Shown: positions 25,363 through 34,395, counted from the stretch's first letter. The stretch is 64,000 bases of DNA from Clostridium sp. SY8519 (GCF_000270305.1 NC_015737.1:923501-987500); one strand, 5' to 3'. Notes: generated from the letters alone by a model not told the origin. Numbers and translations are program-made.

Positions 25363-25938
25363 TCAGAAGTCTACACGGCCGGCATGCTCATCATTAATCA
25401 CGTAATATGCCGCACGGTCTTCCGGTTTTAAGTATAACGCAATCTTATGGACAGTCTCATTGCCGGCAGCCGCGTTAAACTGCGCAATCGCCCGCTCCTT
25501 CAGGTCCTGGACATTCACGTCGGTGCCATAATACTGCAGAATCACGGTTTCTTCCGCTTTTTTCTTACGGGCCGTCCGTTTGGCCGGGCTCTTCGCTTTG
25601 GTTGTCTTTGCCTTGGAAGCTGCTGTTTTTCTGGTTCTGGCTGCAGTCTTCTTCTCTGCTGCCTTTTCTTTTACTTCTTCTGCCTTCTCTTTCGTGGCAG
25701 CCTTTACTTCCTCAGCTTTTTCTTTGGTGGCAGCCTTCACTTCTTCTGCTTTCTCTTTTGTAGCCGTCTTTACTTCCTCTGCCTTCTCTTTCGTGGCAGC
25801 CTTCACTTCTTCTGCCTTTTCTTTCGTAACCGTCTTTACTTCTTCCGTCTTTTCCCTGGTCACGGCTTTTAATTTTTCCGCTGCATCTTTTACCGGAGTT
25901 TTCTTTGTTGTGTCTGTTGTTTTGTTCGTTGCATCCAT
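25363..25938 (-). CDS. DUF6465 protein with lysine/glutamate repeats
   Basis: A 191-residue protein starting at ATG 25938 after TAGGAGGA. Residues about 26-91 are six tandem copies of an 11-residue unit (consensus ATKEKAEEVKA), forming a long amphipathic charged helix like those of LEA or apolipoprotein-like proteins. A very basic Ala/Lys/Thr stretch (about 95-130) resembles histone-like tails. The C-terminal domain (about 133-191: ETVILQYYGTDVNVQDLKERAIAQF ... ALYLKPEDRAAYYVIND) is DUF6465, common in Lachnospiraceae. No signal peptide. The DNA of the repeat is itself a 33-base tandem repeat (25666-25863). DNA binding or stress protection are possible roles only by composition. Confidence 0.85.
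   Translation of the reverse strand: MDATNKTTDTTKKTPVKDAAEKLKAVTREKTEEVKTVTKEKAEEVKAATKEKAEEVKTATKEKAEEVKAATKEKAEEVKAATKEKAEEVKEKAAEKKTAARTRKTAASKAKTTKAKSPAKRTARKKKAEETVILQYYGTDVNVQDLKERAIAQFNAAAGNETVHKIALYLKPEDRAAYYVINDEHAGRVDF
25666..25863 (-). repeat. 33-base tandem repeat inside the DUF6465 gene
   Basis: Six imperfect copies of 33 bases, each encoding an 11-residue unit. Such a tract can change copy number by slippage without breaking the frame. Confidence 0.8.
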
Positions 25939-26015
25939 ACTCAATATCCTCCTAATAAATGTCTCGCTCCGGGTGACTTCCACCCTTGGTTACCAGATGC
26001 CTCTCTATAAAAATA

Positions 26016-26043
26016 ATTTTAAACGAATCTTACTTTCTGTCAA
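26016..26043 (-). promoter_or_regulatory. Promoter of the DUF6465 gene
   Basis: On the minus strand TTGACA (26038-26043), 16 bases, TAAAAT (26016-26021). Confidence 0.6.
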
Positions 26044-26140
26044 GACACCTGCAGGGGTATCACCCGCTAAAACCCGCGGAAAACAGGGCTTTTTCCAGCT
26101 TTTTATGCCGGAATTCTTGTGCTTTTTTTCATGCAAAACT

Positions 26141-27649
26141 TCAGCTGTCTTTTTCGCCGAACACACGGGCAAAAACTTCGAAGTATTCCGGAAATGTCTT
26201 CCCGCAGCATTCCGGATTGAGAATCCGGATTCCTTCCGCCCGGAGTCCCAGCAGGGAAAAGGCCATGGCCACCCGATGGTCCTCATAGGTCTCAATCTCA
26301 CAGGGATGCGGCTGCCCCGGGTCAATCAGAATTCCGTCCGGGCGCTCCTGGCAGCGAATCCCCGCTGCCTCCAGATTGCTGTGCATTGCATGGATCCGGT
26401 CGCTTTCCTGCCGGCGGATATGACCGATTCCACTGATTTCCACCGGACTGTCCGCATAAGGCGCAATTGCCGCCAGTGTCAGCGCCTGATCCGAAAAGTC
26501 ATTCATATTCAGCCGGATTCCCTTCAGACAGGGCAGCTGCGGTCCGGCGCCGGTAAGACGCACACCGGCGTCTGTGTCTTCGTATCTGCAGCCCATCTGC
26601 TGCAGTACATCCAGAAACCGGACATCTCCCTGCATCATGTCCGGATGGATATGCTTCACCAGAATACTGCTTCCGGTAATGGCCGCCCCTGCATAAAAAT
26701 AGCAGGCCGCGGATACATCCGGTTCGATCCGGTATTCAGCCGGGCCGCTGCAGTTCTGTCCTTCCGGCGTATAATAACAGCCGTCGATATACATACTGCG
26801 CATGCCGAACTGCTCCATCATCTGCCGGGTGACCGCCACATAGGATCCCGCCTTTTTTTCACTGGTAATACGGATCATCAAACCTTCCGCTATCAGCGGC
26901 GACGTCAGAAGCAGCGCGCTGAGATACTGTGTGCTGGTACTGATATCCAGCTGTATTTCCAGCGGACCGGACCAGATTTGCGCCGGCGCTGCCTTCTGTT
27001 CGGCCGTTTCCCGGGCCCGTCCAGCCTGACAGGTCTCCCGATTGGGGCAAACGGCGCAGTTTTCTGCCTGGTCATGGATCTCCGGCTGATAATCCTCCGA
27101 AACCAGCTCACCGATGGGAGACTCCGCCGCAGCCTTCTGCGTATCCAGGGCGGCAAATGCCCTGGCTTCTGCGCGTCTGCCTGTTACCCTGACCGGAAGA
27201 TGGCAGGGGGTCTCCAGATAATCAAATGTTGCTCCCAGCTGTTCCAGGGCAGCAAACAGATCTTCCATCGGCCGTTTTTTCATCTGTTCCGAAGCCTGTA
27301 TGGTATAGACGCCATCCGACAGCCCCAGCATCGCAGTGAGAAAACGGGCGGCGGTTCCTGCGCTCCCCACGTATATTTCCCCGGATTTCAACGGAATGCT
27401 GCCGCCGGTTCCCTCTACCGTCACTTCCCGGTCCGTTTCGCTGACCCGGATCTGATAGCCCAGCCTTTTGAGGCTGTCCAGAAAACAGCGGGCATCCTCG
27501 CTGAACAAAGCCCCTTTCAGGACGGTCTTTCCGGTCGATAACGCAGACAGCAGAAGTGCCCGGTTCGTAATGCTTTTCGAACCCGGCACTTCCACTTCGC
27601 ATGCGATCGGCCGGCTTACTGTGGTTACATCAAAGTAAGTCTGCTTCAT
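26141..27649 (-). CDS. aroA: 3-phosphoshikimate 1-carboxyvinyltransferase (EPSP synthase)
   Basis: A 502-residue EPSP synthase of the shikimate pathway, joining phosphoenolpyruvate to shikimate-3-phosphate. The start at 27649 follows AGGAGA; an in-frame ATG at 27676 adds nine residues. Active-site blocks are present: PGSKSITNRALLLSAL (Lys), GSAGTAARFLTAMLGL, KKRPMEDLFAALEQLGA, MNDFSDQALTLAAIAPYA (Asp), RRQESDRIHAMHSNLEAAG (Glu). It is about 70 residues longer than usual because of an insertion at about residues 158-228 that contains CAVCPNRETC (Cys 198, 201, 207). The insertion sits just before the LDISTSTQYLSALLLTSPL strand of the second domain. It starts 33 bases after the PBP gene and is probably cotranscribed with it. 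Confidence 0.95.
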   Translation of the reverse strand: MKQTYFDVTTVSRPIACEVEVPGSKSITNRALLLSALSTGKTVLKGALFSEDARCFLDSLKRLGYQIRVSETDREVTVEGTGGSIPLKSGEIYVGSAGTAARFLTAMLGLSDGVYTIQASEQMKKRPMEDLFAALEQLGATFDYLETPCHLPVRVTGRRAEARAFAALDTQKAAAESPIGELVSEDYQPEIHDQAENCAVCPNRETCQAGRARETAEQKAAPAQIWSGPLEIQLDISTSTQYLSALLLTSPLIAEGLMIRITSEKKAGSYVAVTRQMMEQFGMRSMYIDGCYYTPEGQNCSGPAEYRIEPDVSAACYFYAGAAITGSSILVKHIHPDMMQGDVRFLDVLQQMGCRYEDTDAGVRLTGAGPQLPCLKGIRLNMNDFSDQALTLAAIAPYADSPVEISGIGHIRRQESDRIHAMHSNLEAAGIRCQERPDGILIDPGQPHPCEIETYEDHRVAMAFSLLGLRAEGIRILNPECCGKTFPEYFEVFARVFGEKDS

Positions 27650-27708
27650 TGGATCTTCTCCTGTCCTATCGTTCATGCAATCCTTTCGTATCTCTTTTGT
27701 ATCTCTTG

Positions 27709-30207
27709 TTATTCTGTCGTAGACGGTCCCCCTGTCCGGGAGCTTGACTCTTTGCCTCCTGCAGGGTTTTCAGAGGTGTTTCCGCTTTTATGTTCGGATG
27801 ACTCCCCTTTCTTTCCCCCTTGTTCGGAAGAACCGCTTTCTTTTTGGGAATCTTTCTCCTGTTCGGAACCGCCTGCTGTGTTTCCGTTTTCCGTCTCGGA
27901 TTTCTGGTTATCTGTTATACTGCTGTCTGTTTTATTTTGTGTGGATTCTTCCGAACCGTCATCCATGGAAGCGCCTGTTTCGCTCTGGGTACTGCCCTGA
28001 CTTCTGCTTCCGGAAGAAGACGACGACCTGGAGCTGTAATGGGACGTTGTCTTTTCGATATCGAAGGACTTGGTTTCCTTTCCCTTAACCAGCGCATACA
28101 TCGCTTTGCGCCAGATAGAAGCCGGATAGGTACCGCCGTACAGATTGGACAGGGTTTTCGGCTGATCATAGCCCACCCATACCGATATCGTGTAGTATGG
28201 CGTATAACCGCAGAACCATCCGTCTTTGCTTCCGTTTGTGGTACCGGTCTTGCCGGCGGCGTCCGTACCGGAATATTCATACCAGTCCATGGATGCAGCA
28301 GTACCGTTGGTGATGACATTCATCATCACATCTGTCATGGTATCCGCTGCGGTCTTGGTATATACCTGCTTGCTGGACGGAGCGGAATAAATGTCTTTTC
28401 CGCTGCTGTCCAGGAAGGTTTTGATGCAGTCTGTTTCAGTATATTCGCCGTGGTTTTCCAGCGTATGATACGCATTGGCCATCTCCACCGTAGTTACGCC
28501 ATGGGTCAGACCGCCCAGGGCAGCGCTCATGGTATAGTCCTGGGGCACGATTTTTGTGAACTTCATATCTGTCACATACCCGAGTCCCGTGGAAGGCCTG
28601 ATTTCATTAAACAGCCAGTACGCGCATCCGTTAATACTCTTTGTGACTGCGTTCCGCAGGGTCATCGTGGGGCCGGACATGGAGCTGATGGTTCCGGCGG
28701 TGGCTTTTTTCGCCGCGGACACATCAATATTTTTCAGGCTGGAATACTGGGAGTATCCGTTTTCCAGCGCTGGTGTGTACACAACCAGCGGCTTAAAGGT
28801 GGAACCCGGCTGCCGGTAGCTCTGAAATGCGCGGTTCAGCGAGTAGGAATTCACTTCGTCCTGATCGCGGCCGCCGATAATCGCTGTCACCTTTCCGGTA
28901 TCATTGTCAATAACGGTCATGGCACCCTGCAGGGCATAAATTCCGTTGGAATTTTTGGCTGTGCTGAAGGACAGGGTCTCATCCAGCGCTTTCTGCATCT
29001 GCGCCTGGGTATCCAGGTCAATGGTGGTAGTGATCTTGTATCCGCCGGTATACAGTTCGTGCTCTGCCTGGGAATAGGCTTCCTCATATTTTGTGAGGTA
29101 TGCATTGTACTCCTTGGCACTGTCAAACTTATAAGTAAAGTCAAAGCCTTCCTGTTTCATCAGGTATTTTACCGCGCAGTTCACCGCATAAGTGGTTTCG
29201 TAGTTGTACTTTTTGGCAGACGTCTTCTTTTTTTTGATTTTTATCTTTTCGCTGGCTGCCTTGTCATGCTGCGCCTGGTTAATATAGCCCTGCTCCAACA
29301 TATCCGCGAGGATCTTGTTGCGGCGGGACAGCGCATGTTTCGGATATTTGTAGGGATTGTAGTATTCCGGACGGTTCGGGATGGCACACAGATACGCGAT
29401 CTGGGAAAGATCCAGTTCATCGGCGGATTTGCCGAAATATGCCTGTGCCGCGTCCTCGATGCCGTAGATTCCGTTGGCAAAGCACACATTATTGCAGTAA
29501 TACTCCATGATCTGCTTTTTGGTGTATTTTTTTGCCAGTCCTTTGGAAAGGAAGATTTCTTCGATCTTGCGGCTGATCTTCTTCTCCTGTGTCAGATAAA
29601 CCGTACGCGCCAGCTGCTGCGTAATCGTGCTGGCACCTTCTGCCACGCTGCCGCCGGTCCGCACATAGTTCACCAGTACGCGGGCGATTCCCTTGGTGTC
29701 GATGCCGCTGTTTTCCCAGAAAGTCTGGTCTTCCACCGCCACAAACGCATTGACCACATTGGCTGGAATATCCTCATAATCCAGATATGTGGCATCGGCA
29801 TCGCTGGACAGCTCCGCCATCTGTGTTCCGTCCGCGCTGTACAGGAAAGAGGGCTGCGCCAGTCTGAAATCCGACGCTTTGCTCTTGTCCAGAATTTTTT
29901 CCGCGGCATTTCGGTACCCGAGGATTCCCTTGCCGGTCTGCTTGTACAGATATGCGCTGCCTGCGCCCAGCCCGGCGGCTGCCACAAGGACGATTACCAG
30001 AATCACCAGGAAAAACCGGCGGAAGAAATCCGCCCGTCTGGCCCGGGCCAGACGGCGTCTGTATTCGGCCTTGCCCACCGGGTTCTGAATCTGTGCCAGT
30101 TTGACACGTTTGACATAGGAACGGATCTTTTTATGCTTCCGCTTCTGATTCCCTCCGGATCCGGAACGGGAAGTCTCACGCTCAGGTCTTCTCTTACTAT
30201 TACTCAT
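27709..30207 (-). CDS. pbpA: Class A penicillin-binding protein (transglycosylase/transpeptidase)
   Basis: An 832-residue bifunctional peptidoglycan synthase of the PBP1A type. A basic cytoplasmic segment (1-65) leads to one membrane anchor (about 66-90, FFLVILVIVLVAAAGLGAGSAYLY-like). The GT51 transglycosylase domain has EDQTFWENSGIDTKGIARV (catalytic Glu) and EGASTITQQLARTVYL. The transpeptidase domain has SYRQPGSTFKPLV (nucleophile Ser in STFK), SINGCAYW (SxN) and GKTGTTNGSKDGW (KTG). The last 100 residues are Ser/Glu/Gly-rich and disordered, an extracellular tail often seen in Firmicutes. The gene name is by class, not by confirmed orthology. It heads a likely two-gene operon with aroA. 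Confidence 0.95.
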   Translation of the reverse strand: MSNSKRRPERETSRSGSGGNQKRKHKKIRSYVKRVKLAQIQNPVGKAEYRRRLARARRADFFRRFFLVILVIVLVAAAGLGAGSAYLYKQTGKGILGYRNAAEKILDKSKASDFRLAQPSFLYSADGTQMAELSSDADATYLDYEDIPANVVNAFVAVEDQTFWENSGIDTKGIARVLVNYVRTGGSVAEGASTITQQLARTVYLTQEKKISRKIEEIFLSKGLAKKYTKKQIMEYYCNNVCFANGIYGIEDAAQAYFGKSADELDLSQIAYLCAIPNRPEYYNPYKYPKHALSRRNKILADMLEQGYINQAQHDKAASEKIKIKKKKTSAKKYNYETTYAVNCAVKYLMKQEGFDFTYKFDSAKEYNAYLTKYEEAYSQAEHELYTGGYKITTTIDLDTQAQMQKALDETLSFSTAKNSNGIYALQGAMTVIDNDTGKVTAIIGGRDQDEVNSYSLNRAFQSYRQPGSTFKPLVVYTPALENGYSQYSSLKNIDVSAAKKATAGTISSMSGPTMTLRNAVTKSINGCAYWLFNEIRPSTGLGYVTDMKFTKIVPQDYTMSAALGGLTHGVTTVEMANAYHTLENHGEYTETDCIKTFLDSSGKDIYSAPSSKQVYTKTAADTMTDVMMNVITNGTAASMDWYEYSGTDAAGKTGTTNGSKDGWFCGYTPYYTISVWVGYDQPKTLSNLYGGTYPASIWRKAMYALVKGKETKSFDIEKTTSHYSSRSSSSSGSRSQGSTQSETGASMDDGSEESTQNKTDSSITDNQKSETENGNTAGGSEQEKDSQKESGSSEQGGKKGESSEHKSGNTSENPAGGKESSSRTGGPSTTE

Positions 30208-30385
30208 AATTCGTCTCCGTCACTCATCTGCCCATTATCCGGGCAGTCTGTGTGCTCTTTCACAAACCTATGGTTCCACTCAGCCATTGTCCGTTAATCT
30301 TATCAGAAATGTCCTATTTTGTCTATTCTGCCAGAAAAACAGGGGTTTTGCCACTCCGCAGGCGACTGAAAGAACTGTTTTCTCT

Positions 30386-30425
30386 AAAAAAAAGAGGCTC
30401 CTCTGTACTGACGCAGGGAAACCTC
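30386..30425 (-). terminator. Terminator of the CarD-like gene
   Basis: On the minus strand GAGGTTTCC ... GGAGCCTC (one bulge) is followed by eight T residues. Confidence 0.75.
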
Positions 30426-30460
30426 CAATAAGGGAACAGGAATATGCCCGTTCCGGGCTG

Positions 30461-30955
30461 TCAAATATTTTCTTCCATATAAGCCCGCATCTCTTCATGA
30501 GATACATCCAGGGCGATGGACAGCTCGTCAAAGAGCTCATGCTCTGCTGCCCGCAGATACTTTTCATCCAGGGCTGTGACTTTCTTGCCCATTTCGATGC
30601 GAACCTTCCGTCTGGTATACAAGGTCTTGATAATGCTGACCCAGACCCTGCAGTCGCAGGTTTTCATCGCTTCTTTGTAATGGACTTCCCGTTTCTTCTC
30701 ATCCGGGATCTGCAGCTCCTTGATATTCGGGATATCATCCATGAGCTGCTTTGCCTCATCTCTGGTAATCACCCGGCGAATCACTGCTTTCTGGCTGTTT
30801 ACCGGAAGGTAAACCGTCGCGCCCTGATCCTCAACAGGCTGCAGGATATAGTATTCCTTCGCTTCTGCCGCACCCGGAAGATCTACCGTCGTGATATCCT
30901 TTACCGTGCAGACACCTTTATTGCCATATACAACATATTCACCAATTTTAAACAT
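30461..30955 (-). CDS. CarD-family transcriptional regulator
   Basis: A 164-residue protein starting at 30955 (MFKIGEYVVYGNKGVCTV), after GGAG; an upstream start at 30976 is in frame. The N-terminal RNA-polymerase-interaction domain (Tudor-like, residues 1-60, FKIGEYVVYGNKGVCTVKDI ... YYILQPV) is followed by a helical domain (about 70-160) that in CarD/CdnL contacts promoter DNA and stabilises open complexes. Many Clostridia carry several CarD-like proteins, some acting on ribosomal or stress genes. It is monocistronic with a clear terminator. Confidence 0.92.
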   Translation of the reverse strand: MFKIGEYVVYGNKGVCTVKDITTVDLPGAAEAKEYYILQPVEDQGATVYLPVNSQKAVIRRVITRDEAKQLMDDIPNIKELQIPDEKKREVHYKEAMKTCDCRVWVSIIKTLYTRRKVRIEMGKKVTALDEKYLRAAEHELFDELSIALDVSHEEMRAYMEENI

Positions 30956-31218
30956 ATACGCAGACTCCTTCTGCATAATATTTTAACACAAATTCGGAAG
31001 TTTTTGGAGTCTGATTTGTAAATGTCTGAATATTCATCATATTGTCTGTCTTGTCCTGGAGAGCGTCTTATTTTTTTGGCATCAATCGCCAAAAATCATG
31101 CGCAAAACGCATAAATTTTGTTAAAAATTTATTTTCCAGGCAAAAACAGCATGAGCATTCTGCCGGATCCGTCCGGTTTCCGTCCCCCTTCTCTGTGCCG
31201 TCAGTTCCGTCACGGGGC

Positions 31219-31938
31219 TCACAGTTTCTGATAGAGATCCTCCAGCGCCTGTTTGGTAATGCTCCGGTATACGACCTGGTCCCCGGAACGCACCGCCATC
31301 TGCGGACGGAAACTGCCTTCCGGCGGTTTTCTGCGAAACAGTCCCCGTTTTTCCGGTGCCGGTCCGCCTTCCACCGATGCGTCCCCGATGGTGACGCGTT
31401 CCGGCATCATCTCCATGGCCGCCGCGAAACACCGGTCATTTCCTCCGATTCCTGCGCAGGCAGTGCCGGCTAGGACGCCAAGCACCACAACATTTCCCAT
31501 GGACAGCACCTGCGCGCCCGGCTCCACGTTCCCGCAGATCAGAACGCTTTCCCTGCTTTCCAGAATGTCGCCTGCCTGAAGGGTTCCCTGAAAATATCCC
31601 TTTGCGCGGATCAGGTGGTCTCCGGCGGTCTCCTCCGGGCCCGCCTGGCGAAATGCTTCTATACGGCTTCCGATCAGTGCTTCGTGGAATTCATCCTGCT
31701 CCAGCAGGAACAGGATACGGGCCCCGGAAGCCTCGGTAATCGTTCGGATCAGAATCTGTTCCTCTTCTTCGGACAGCTCCCTGCCTGCAAAGGACAGAAC
31801 CAGCTCCGCGTTCTGAAAGAATCTGGCAGATTCTGTAAATTTATCCCGGACTGCCTGTTCCAGCACATCAAAGGAAACTGCCGGATCCAGGATCAGATTG
31901 ATTCCGTTTCGATTGCTTTTTATTGTTACGGTCTGCAC
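31219..31938 (-). CDS. minC: Septum site-determining protein MinC
   Basis: A 239-residue MinC, which with MinD blocks FtsZ rings at the cell poles. The N-terminal domain (1-100) is divergent. The C-terminal beta-helix (about 105-190) has the family repeat HLIRAKGYFQGTLQAGDILESRESVLICGNVEPGAQVLSMGNVVVLGVLAGTACAG, which binds MinD. After it comes a less typical extension of about 50 residues. minD and minE are not in the window, so this copy is separated from the usual minCD arrangement. It follows the phosphopantetheinyl transferase gene by 14 bases. Confidence 0.9.
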   Translation of the reverse strand: MQTVTIKSNRNGINLILDPAVSFDVLEQAVRDKFTESARFFQNAELVLSFAGRELSEEEEQILIRTITEASGARILFLLEQDEFHEALIGSRIEAFRQAGPEETAGDHLIRAKGYFQGTLQAGDILESRESVLICGNVEPGAQVLSMGNVVVLGVLAGTACAGIGGNDRCFAAAMEMMPERVTIGDASVEGGPAPEKRGLFRRKPPEGSFRPQMAVRSGDQVVYRSITKQALEDLYQKL

Positions 31939-31952
31939 TTATGAATACCTCC

Positions 31953-32624
31953 TTACTGCCGCCAGTCGCCATGCTCCAGGGCAATCAGCCGGATTTCTGA
32001 ATGTTCCCCCGCGGTCAGCACCATAGAACCCATGTCTCCCCAGGCAATCTCCTGCTGTACCGCCTGCGGACAGCCGGCAATCCGGTGCTGCTCCGGCTCC
32101 GGTTCCATACCGGTCTCTTCTGTCTCTGCCTGCCCGACCACGCAGAACCCGTCCATTCCGCTGCTGAGTCCCTTCCCCGTATACTTCAGATAACTTTCTT
32201 TATAGGCCCACATCCGGCAGAACTGATCCATTCCGTGGCGTCTGAGCCATGCGGCCTCCGCGGGATGGAAAAAACGTTCCGCCAGCCGCTCCGCATGCAC
32301 GCTGCGTTCCTCCTGGATATCCAGTCCCACTTCCCGGTCGGATATCGCGCAGGCCCACCAGCCGCCGCTGTGGGAAATGGAAAAACGTATCTCCGGCGCA
32401 TCCGGAATCCAGGGCTTGCCCTCCGGCCCGGTGTGTATCCAGCTTTCCTTTCGCGGCGGATCGCTCTTTGTCTCCCTGCCGTCCCGGTCCTGTCCGGATG
32501 CATCCAAAAAACCGGGGCAGGACATGCCCCGGTTCTTATATTCTTCTGTAACTGCCTGTTTCAGCAATTTGTGGGAGCCATGTCTGCCGTCCCACCTGGT
32601 ATAATAGATCCGTGTCAGCATCAT
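31953..32624 (-). CDS. 4'-phosphopantetheinyl transferase superfamily protein
   Basis: A 223-residue Sfp-type enzyme that transfers 4'-phosphopantetheine from CoA to carrier proteins. The magnesium site VGLDIQEE (about residues 117-124) and the WAYKESYLKYTGKG motif (about 157-170) are intact, and RFSISHSGGWW is the third conserved block. The Sfp group, rather than AcpS, usually serves non-ribosomal peptide or polyketide carriers, but no such synthase is in the window, so its target could be the fatty-acid ACP. It lies between the aminotransferase and minC genes. Confidence 0.88.
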   Translation of the reverse strand: MMLTRIYYTRWDGRHGSHKLLKQAVTEEYKNRGMSCPGFLDASGQDRDGRETKSDPPRKESWIHTGPEGKPWIPDAPEIRFSISHSGGWWACAISDREVGLDIQEERSVHAERLAERFFHPAEAAWLRRHGMDQFCRMWAYKESYLKYTGKGLSSGMDGFCVVGQAETEETGMEPEPEQHRIAGCPQAVQQEIAWGDMGSMVLTAGEHSEIRLIALEHGDWRQ

Positions 32625-32679
32625 AGCCCTATTCTAGCAGACCGGACTCCGGAATACCAGTGTTTCCGCTGATTCGCTC

Positions 32680-33864
32680 CTACTGCTGGTATTTTTCATA
32701 CAGGCGGCGGAATCCATCCAGGCTGCGGCGGGCCACATCATCCGGCACACAGTAAGAGATTCTCACCCATCCCGGTCCGTAGAACGCGTCCCCCGGCGCC
32801 ATCAGAATCCGTTCTTCCTTGGCTTTTTCACAGAAAGCCGGCGCATCCGGTTCCAGCGCCTTCATAAACAGATAAAAGGCTCCGTCCGGATGAATGCAGG
32901 TATAACCGATCTCTGTCAGACCTTCATACAGAATATCCCTGGTCTTCCGGTAGATATCGATATCCACCGTCGCATCGATGCATTTTAACAGCATCCGCTG
33001 CTGCAGCGAAGGCGCGTTTACATAGCCCAGATACCGCATGGAAGCGGTAACGCCAGCGAACAGGTCCTCATAATCCGTGACATCCGGCTGCATTGCCAGA
33101 TAGCCGATCCGTTCACCGGGAATCGACAGGGTCTTGCTGAAGGAGTATACCACGATTGTATCGCGGTAATAGTCCGTCAGATACGGCACTTCGATTCCGT
33201 AGGCCAGCTTACGGTAAGGCTCATCGGAAATCAGATAAATGGGATGTCCGTATTCCTCTTCTTTTTTCTTTAAAATATCGCAGACTGCCTGCAGAGATTC
33301 CCTGGTATAGACTGCTCCGGTGGGGTTGTTCGGCGTATTGATCAGCACCGCCCTGGTCCGCTCTGAAAAGGCGGCTTCAAAGGTCTTCGGATCCGGCTGA
33401 AGGGTCTCCATATTGCACAGGGCCGGCACCAGCTTGCCGTATACCGTCTCCACATAACTCTTATATTCCCAGAAATACGGTGCGAATGTAATCACTTCAT
33501 CCCCATAGTCCAGCAGGGTATTACATAAAATTGTAATCGCCGCGGCGGCTCCGGAAGTAATGGCAATTCCGCCTGTTTCGTAAGAGGTACCATACTTCTG
33601 ATTCAGATAATCCGCCACATGCTGCCGCACATCCGGATGTCCGACATTGGCCGGATATCCGTGCAGTGTCAGCGCGTCCTCTGTATCCAGAATCTCCTTC
33701 ATGGTCTCATTGACAATGGCCGGCGGCGCTACGCTGGGATTGCCGATGGTAAAATTGAAAATATTTTCTTTTCCATATACTGCAGCCATCCGCTTGCCTT
33801 CTTCAAAAATATCACGGATGCTGATTCCCTCATCCAGGGATTTGCGTAATCTCTTTGCTATCAT
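32680..33864 (-). CDS. Pyridoxal-phosphate-dependent aminotransferase (class I/II)
   Basis: A 394-residue aminotransferase; the start at 33864 (MIAKRLRKSLDEGISI) follows AGGAGC, while the longer TTG-initiated form is less likely. Fold-type I landmarks are FNFTIGNPSVAPPA, GAAAAITILCNTLLDYGDEVITFAPYFWEY, the NTPNNPTGAVYTRESL loop, ISDEPYRKLAYG and the PLP lysine in VYSFSKTLSIPGERIGYLA. The group resembles aspartate/aromatic aminotransferases, but the amino acid is not clear. It is followed by the phosphopantetheinyl transferase gene (55-base gap) and minC, a probable operon. Confidence 0.92.
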   Translation of the reverse strand: MIAKRLRKSLDEGISIRDIFEEGKRMAAVYGKENIFNFTIGNPSVAPPAIVNETMKEILDTEDALTLHGYPANVGHPDVRQHVADYLNQKYGTSYETGGIAITSGAAAAITILCNTLLDYGDEVITFAPYFWEYKSYVETVYGKLVPALCNMETLQPDPKTFEAAFSERTRAVLINTPNNPTGAVYTRESLQAVCDILKKKEEEYGHPIYLISDEPYRKLAYGIEVPYLTDYYRDTIVVYSFSKTLSIPGERIGYLAMQPDVTDYEDLFAGVTASMRYLGYVNAPSLQQRMLLKCIDATVDIDIYRKTRDILYEGLTEIGYTCIHPDGAFYLFMKALEPDAPAFCEKAKEERILMAPGDAFYGPGWVRISYCVPDDVARRSLDGFRRLYEKYQQ

Positions 33865-33888
33865 GTCTGCTCCTATATTTACCAATCA

Positions 33889-33911
33889 ACGTGTTAAAGC
33901 AATAAACACGT
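33889..33911. promoter_or_regulatory. Inverted repeat upstream of the aminotransferase gene
   Basis: ACGTGTT (33889-33895) and AACACGT (33905-33911) form a perfect inverted repeat with a 9-base centre, 25 bases before the start codon. It could be an operator; the regulator is unknown. Confidence 0.4.
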
Positions 33912-34130
33912 GAATCTATCTTACCACACATTTCCGCATATGAAAATGTTTCCCGGTAAAAGCCCGCAGAATTTTTCAGGCCCAGTCCGGCGGGTGATGC
34001 TGCCTTTCCGCCGGCTGCGGACGCCGGTCTGGTATTTCGCCGGAGCAGTTTGGACAGGTGGCGACTTTCCACGGGCTGCGGCGCCGGCAAAACAGCGTGC
34101 AGGCATCCGGAGCTCCCCCTATCTTTCCGC

Positions 34131-34176
34131 GCAAAGAAGCCGTGAAAACGAAGGCTCATTTTCACGGCTTCTTTGC
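34131..34176 (-). terminator. Bidirectional hairpin terminator
   Basis: GCAAAGAAGCCGTGAAAA and its perfect complement (18 bp) with a 10-base loop, located after the small membrane-protein gene. The descending arm contains CTTCTTT. Confidence 0.75.
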
Positions 34177-34200
34177 TGCTTTCCGTTCGCAGATAATTGT

Positions 34201-34395
34201 CTAAAATGGCAGAACGCTGCGGATTCCGGCCTTTACTTTGCTGAAGCAGGAAGCGCTTCCCCGGTCCTCATCACAGCCGAAATCATCCTCGAATTCGTCA
34301 AATTCGTCATCTTTTGTAAAATAAATATACGCTACATAAATGATACCTATCAAAATACATACGATAAGAAAAATCTTAAACAGCTTCTTCAGCAT
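34201..34395 (-). CDS. Small membrane-anchored acidic protein (64 aa)
   Basis: A 64-residue protein starting with ATG at 34395 after GGGAGACG. One hydrophobic segment (LFKIFLIVCILIGIIYVAYIYF, residues about 4-26) is followed by a strongly acidic stretch (DDEFDEFEDDFGCDEDRG) and a short basic end. Two cysteines (in DFGCDED and ASCFSK) could form a disulfide or bind metal outside the membrane. It is followed by a very strong hairpin. No known family is recognised. Confidence 0.6.
   Translation of the reverse strand: MLKKLFKIFLIVCILIGIIYVAYIYFTKDDEFDEFEDDFGCDEDRGSASCFSKVKAGIRSVLPF

Noticed and set aside
25580..27541. A 653-codon open frame on the plus strand across the DUF6465 and aroA genes
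   Set aside because: It crosses two genes with clear families on the other strand and shows no recognisable protein.
27820..30297. An 825-codon open frame on the plus strand
   Set aside because: It is antisense to the whole PBP1A gene, which has every catalytic motif. The antisense protein has no domain and its codon pattern follows from the GC-rich third positions of the real gene.
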